Position numbers and translations under genes: made by a program. DNA of 64,000 nucleotides from Saposhnikovia divaricata (Eukaryota > Streptophyta > Magnoliopsida > Apiales > Apiaceae). Below are positions 59,733 to 64,000 of the stretch, in pieces (positions within the stretch are counted from its first letter, which is position 1; the number at the start of each line of letters is the position of its first letter). The DNA lies in NCBI GenBank assembly GCA_036435485.1, contig CM071596.1, forward strand, positions 10,630,001 to 10,694,000, given 5' to 3'. Under the pieces are notes generated by a model. It was not told the DNA's origin. It ran no database searches and saw only the letters and a list, made by a program, of their open reading frames with translations.

Positions 59733-59774
59733 CCGCAATGTTTCATTGCGGGTGCCCACAATGAAACATTGCGG
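59733..59774. repeat. Perfect hairpin at the edge of satellite A
   Basis: CCGCAATGTTTCATTG (59733-59748) and its exact reverse complement (59759-59774) form a 16-bp stem around a 10-nt loop, CGGGTGCCCA. Confidence 0.9.
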
Positions 59775-59789
59775 CGGGTGTCAGTTTTA

Positions 59790-61060
59790 AAAAATTGAAT
59801 AAAAATATGAATAAAGATAAAAAAATTATATAAAATAGAAAATATTAGTGAAAGTAGGATAATATTCATCACACAAATAGTAAGTATAACCACTTTGGCG
59901 TGTGTGAATTTATGTTTAAAAATTTCCATTTTTCCTATTTTTAATTAATTTTTTCAATTATTTCACAAACTGGTTAAAAAATGGGGAAAAATAAAAAAAA
60001 TGAAAAATTAGTGAAAGTAGGGTAACATTCATCACACAAATAGTGAGTATGACCACTTTGGTGTGTATGAATTTATGTTCAAAAATTTCCATTTTACCTA
60101 CTTTTATTTAATTTTTTCATTTATTTCACAAACTAGTAAAAAAATGGGAAAAAATAAAAAAAATGGAAAATTAGTGAAAGTAGGGTAACATTCATCACAC
60201 AAATAGTTAGTATGACCATTTTGGTGTGTATGAATTTATGTTCAAAATTTTCCATTTTTCCGATTTTTATTTAATTTTTTCATTTATTTCACAAACTAAT
60301 TAAAAAATGGGGAAAAATAAAAAAATGGAAACTTAGTGAAAGTAGGGTAACATTAATCACACAAATAGTGAGTATGACCACTTTGGTGTGTATGAATTTA
60401 TGTTCAAAAAATTCCATTTTTCCTATTTTTATTTATTTTTTTCATTTATTTCACAAACTAGTTAAAAAAAATGGGGGAAAATAAAAATAAATGGAAAATT
60501 AGTGAAAGTAGGGTAACATTCATCACAAAAATAGTGAGTATGACCACTTTGGTGTGTATGAATTTTAGTTCAAAATTTGGCATTTGTCCTATTTTTACTC
60601 AATTTTTTAGTTTATTTGACAAACTAATTAAAAATGAGGTAAAATTCAAGAAAATGAAAAATTAGTGAAAATAGGATAACAAAAATATAGTTAGTATGAC
60701 TAATTGAGTGTGTATGAATTTTAGTTCAAAATTTGGCATTTTTCCTATTCTTACTTAATTTTTTAATTTATTTGACAAACTAATTAAAAATGGGGAAAAA
60801 CTCAAGAAAAATGAAAAATTAGTGATAAATAGGATAAATTTTATGAAAAAAAACGTAAGTATGACTAATTGGGCGTGTATGAATTTTAGTTCAAAATTTA
60901 GCATTTTTCTTATTTTTTCTTAATTTTTTATTTTATTTGACAAATTAGTTAAAAAATGGGAAAAAATAGAAAAAATGGAAAATTATTGAAAATAGGATAA
61001 TATTCATCACACAAATAGTGTATGAATTTAAATTTAAATTTGGTTTTTTTTCTGTTTTTA
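59790..61060. repeat. Satellite A: about 163-bp tandem array, roughly eight copies
   Basis: TTAGTGAAAGTAGGGTAACA or a close variant recurs at about 59848, 60011, 60174, 60336, 60502, 60665, 60822 and 60985 (spacings 157-166 bp). Each unit also has GAGTATGACCACTTTGGTGT, ATGAATTTATGTTCAAAA and TTTCACAAACTA. Copies diverge more towards the right end. Confidence 0.9.
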
Positions 61061-61311
61061 TTCATTCAAATTTTAATTTTTTGGATTTTTTCAGTTTTTA
61101 TTTAATTTTTTAAAAGAACTGGGCAAAAAGGAAAGGTGGTTAGTGAAGAGACCACCTTTCCTTTTCTGCCAGATTTTAAAATCGGTTAAACACAAACTGT
61201 CTTCTCCTGTTCTGCCGATTTTTGGTTCAAAAAAATTCAAGGGTAGTATTTCTCATGACTCATTATTTATTTGATAGTGATTTTAATTCTTCTAGTGATC
61301 ATAACGATTTT

Positions 61312-61478
61312 AATTACAGTGAGTATGACCACTTTGGTGTGTATGAATTTATGCTCAAAAATTGGCATTTTTCTTATTTTTACTTAATTTTTTTATTGTA
61401 TTTTACAAACTAGCTAGTTAAAAATGGGGGAAAAATCAAAACAATTGGAAAATTAGTGATAGTAGGGTAAACTTTTGG
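61312..61478. repeat. Additional satellite A copy
   Basis: Reads AGTGAGTATGACCACTTTGG, then ATGAATTTATGCTCAAAA and ATTAGTGATAGTAGGGTAAA. It is separated from the main array by about 250 bp that include an inverted AAAGGTGGT/ACCACCTTT pair near 61132-61161. Confidence 0.75.
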
Positions 61479-63562
61479 CAATAACATTAAAAAGTATGGA
61501 TCTTGATCCCGTACATTCGGGTAATCGAGTAATATTTTTAAAAAAATCGAAACACTAAACCCTGACGAAACCTTGTTTAGGGGTTCTAGTTAAAGTACTA
61601 GTTGACCGTTAAATTACCAAACCAAATAATTGTTTTTTTAAAATTTTTTCAATAACATTAAAAATGATGGATCTTGACCTCCGTACGGTTGGGTCATCGA
61701 GATTTTTTTTTAAAAAAATCGAAACACTAAACCCCGACGAAACCCAGTTTAGGGATTCTAATCAAAATACTAGTTGACCGTTAAATTACCAAACCAAATA
61801 AATTTATTTTTTTTCTGAACTTATGGCAATAACATTAAAAAGTATGGATCTTGACATCTGTACCTTTGGGTAATCGAGAAATATTTTTAAAAAATTGAAA
61901 CACTAAATCCTCACGAAGTCCTGTTTAGGGGTTCTAGTTAAAATATTAGTTGACCGTCAAATTACCAAACTAAATAAATTTATTTTTTTCTAACATTTTG
62001 GCAATTACATTAAAAAGGATGGATCTTGACCTCCGTATGGTTGGGTCATCGAGATTTTTTTTAAAAAAAAATTGAAACCCTAAACCCAGACGAAACCCTG
62101 TTTAGGGGTTCTAGTCAAAGTACTAGTTGACCGTCAAATAACCAAACCAAATAAATTTATTTTTTTCTGAAATTTTAGCAATAACATTAAAAAGGATGGA
62201 TCTTGACCTCCGTATAGTGGGTCGTCGAGAATTTTTTTTAAAAAAATCGAAACACTAAACCCTGACGAATCCCTGTTTAGGGATTCTAGTCAAAGTACTA
62301 GTTGACCGTTAAATTACCAAACCAAATAAATTTGTTTTTTCGTAAATTTTGGCAATAACATCAAAAGTATGGATCTTGACCATAAACATTTGGGTAATCG
62401 AGAAATATTTTTAAAAAATTTGAAACACTAAATTCTAAGGGTGATGGCCCAAAATATTCATATGGGAGCCATGCTGGCCCTTTTTACTGACTGAAAACGC
62501 TACACCGTCTACCGTGATATGAGGGGTGTTGCGGAACACCGTGTTCCGTATCATGGGGTGTTGCGGAACACCGTGTTCCGTATCATGAGGTGTTGCGGAA
62601 CACCATGTTCCGTATCATGCACGGATACGGAACACCGTGTTCCGTATCATGCATAACACGGAAGATGGTGTTCCGTATCATGCATAATACGGAACACGGT
62701 GTTCCGTATTATGCTAACACGGAGGACGATTCTCCGTATCCCGTCGGTATTTCGGGCCATTTTTTTCAAAATCAGTATTTTGGGCAAAAACTTGTGAAAA
62801 ATAGGCATTTTGGTAATTCTCTCAAATTCTAATGAAACCCTGTTTAGGGGTTCTAGTCAAGGTACTAGTTGACCGTTAAATTAACAAACCAAATAAATTT
62901 ATTTTTTTTGTAATTTTGGAAATAACATTAAAAAGGATGGATCTTGACCTCCGTACGGTTAGTCGTCGAGAATTTTTTAAAAAAAATCGAAACACTAAAT
63001 CCTGACGAAACCAAGCTTAGAAATTTTAGTCAAATTACCAAGCCAAATAAATTTAATTTTTTTTTTCTAAACTTTTGGCAATAACATTAAAAAGTATGGA
63101 TCTTGACCTCCCTACATTTGGGTAATCGAGAAATATTTTTAAAAAAATTGAAACACTAAATCCTGACGAAACCCTGTTTAGGGGTTCTAGTCAAAATACT
63201 AGTTAACCGTCAAATTACCAAACCAAATAAATTTATTTTTTTCTGAAATTTTGGCATTAACATTAAAAAAAGGATGGATCTTGATCTCCATATAGTTGGG
63301 TCGTCGGGAATGTTTTTTAAAATAATTGAAACCCTAAACCCGGACGAAACCCTCTTTAGGGTTTTAGTTAAAGTACTAGTTGACCGTCAAATTACCAAAC
63401 CAAATAAATTTATTTTTTTCTGAAATTTTGGCAATAATATTGAAAAGGATGGATCTTGACCTCCGTATGGTGGGTTCATCGAGAATTTTTTAAAAAAAAT
63501 TCGAAACACTAAACCATGACGAAACCCTGTTTAGGGATTTTAGTCAAAGTACTAGTTGACCG
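61479..63562. repeat. Satellite B: about 175-bp tandem array, ten copies
   Basis: ATGGATCTTGA begins at 61496, 61667, 61844, 62019, 62196, 62369, 62937, 63096, 63274 and 63449. Spacing is 159-178 bp except for one gap of 568 bp, which equals one unit plus a 394-bp insertion. Each unit carries AAACACTAAACCCTGACG, CCTGTTTAGGGGTTCTAG and TACTAGTTGACCGT, followed by a T-rich stretch. Confidence 0.9.
62430..62832. mobile_element. MULE-like element made of a palindrome array, 385 bp
   Basis: The element 62439-62823 is flanked by the 9-bp duplication AAATTCTAA (62430-62438 and 62824-62832) inside a satellite B unit. Ends: GGGTGATGGCCC and complement GAGAGAATTACC. The core (about 62515-62745) is a row of inverted repeats such as CGGAACACCGTGTTCCG joined by TATCATG. 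It shares GGCCC/CCCTTTTTAC and GGTATTTCGGGCC blocks with the elements at 43201 and 44380. Confidence 0.8.
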
Positions 63563-63589
63563 TTCTTCCATTTCTACTATTACTACTAT

Positions 63590-64000
63590 TTTTAGTTGTT
63601 TTGTAGTGTTGATAGTGAGTATGACTACTTGGGTGTTTATGAATCTTTATCCAAATTTTGGCATTTTTTTCTATTTTTATTTAATTTTTTAATTTATTTT
63701 ACAAAGTACATAAAAATGGATAGGAAATCAAATTATTAGAAAATTATTGGAAGTAAAGTAAAATTCATCACAAAATTATTTAATATGACTACTTGTTTGT
63801 ATATGAATTTTAAATTAAATTTTGACTTTTTTCCTAATTTTATTAAATTTATCAAGTAATTCTATAAAATACTTAAAAATGAGGAAAAATCAATTTATTA
63901 GAAAATTATGTAATATTCATCACAAAATTAGTTAGTATGACTACTTGATTGTATATAAAATTTAAATCGAATTTTGAAATTTTTTCCTATTTTTATTTAA
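63590..64000. repeat. Diverged satellite A copies at the window end
   Basis: AGTGAGTATGACTACTTGGG, ATATGACTACTTGTTTGTAT and TTAGTATGACTACTTGATTG recur about every 150-165 bp with the same flanking TTTTTATTTAATTTTTTA blocks. The array runs out of the window. Confidence 0.75.

Noticed and set aside
62590..62832. 80-codon ORF in the palindrome array, similar in wording to the ORF at 44417-44602 (minus)
   Set aside because: The similarity (NTED, PYP) comes from the shared DNA palindromes, not from a conserved protein.

Overview
This window is nuclear DNA from a flowering plant, probably a eudicot. It is AT-rich, its genes have many introns, and its repeats are plant types: an L1 LINE with a DUF4283/CCHC ORF1, Athila and Tat Ty3/gypsy elements, Helitrons and MULEs. 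The species cannot be fixed from sequence alone. Two host genes look intact and one is a relic. All exon boundaries below come from reading GT/AG sites and frame by eye.

Layout. 1-2980 (minus): decayed armadillo-repeat gene. 2981-12356: repeats, comprising a truncated LINE 3' end, a 390-bp foldback MITE, a full-length L1 LINE (5106-10578, target-site duplication ATAAGCGAAACAAGGTA) sitting inside a Helitron 5' terminus, a second copy of that terminus, and a 1.5-kb Helitron. 12913-17520 (plus): five-exon DUF2062 membrane-protein gene. 18429-42501: three-level nest of LTR elements. The outer one is a degenerate minus-strand Tat-like Ty3/gypsy element (TSD AAAAC). It contains a 3.35-kb solo LTR (TSD ATGTG), which contains an apparently intact Athila-type element (TSD GTCGC) with LTRs that differ at only two positions I could find. 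43201-44715: two non-autonomous MULE-like elements. 45699-56714 (plus): eight-exon gene for the translation factor eIF2D. 58783-59117: three-copy repeat. 59770-64000: two satellite families (about 163 bp and about 175 bp), the second broken by a third MULE-like element that is an array of palindromes.

The host genes have no evident functional link. The strongest unexplained signals are in the mobile DNA. (a) The Athila element carries GCGCGACCGCGC palindromes in pairs exactly 32 bp apart, two pairs in U3 of each LTR and one pair upstream of its extra ORF. (b) The outer Tat-like element is scattered with AGGGCGCGCCCT palindromes. (c) Three MULE-like elements carry dense CG-containing inverted repeats, two of them as arrays. 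(d) The eIF2D gene has a 377-bp tandem duplication of an exon end plus its intron start, in which the second splice donor is GC instead of GT.
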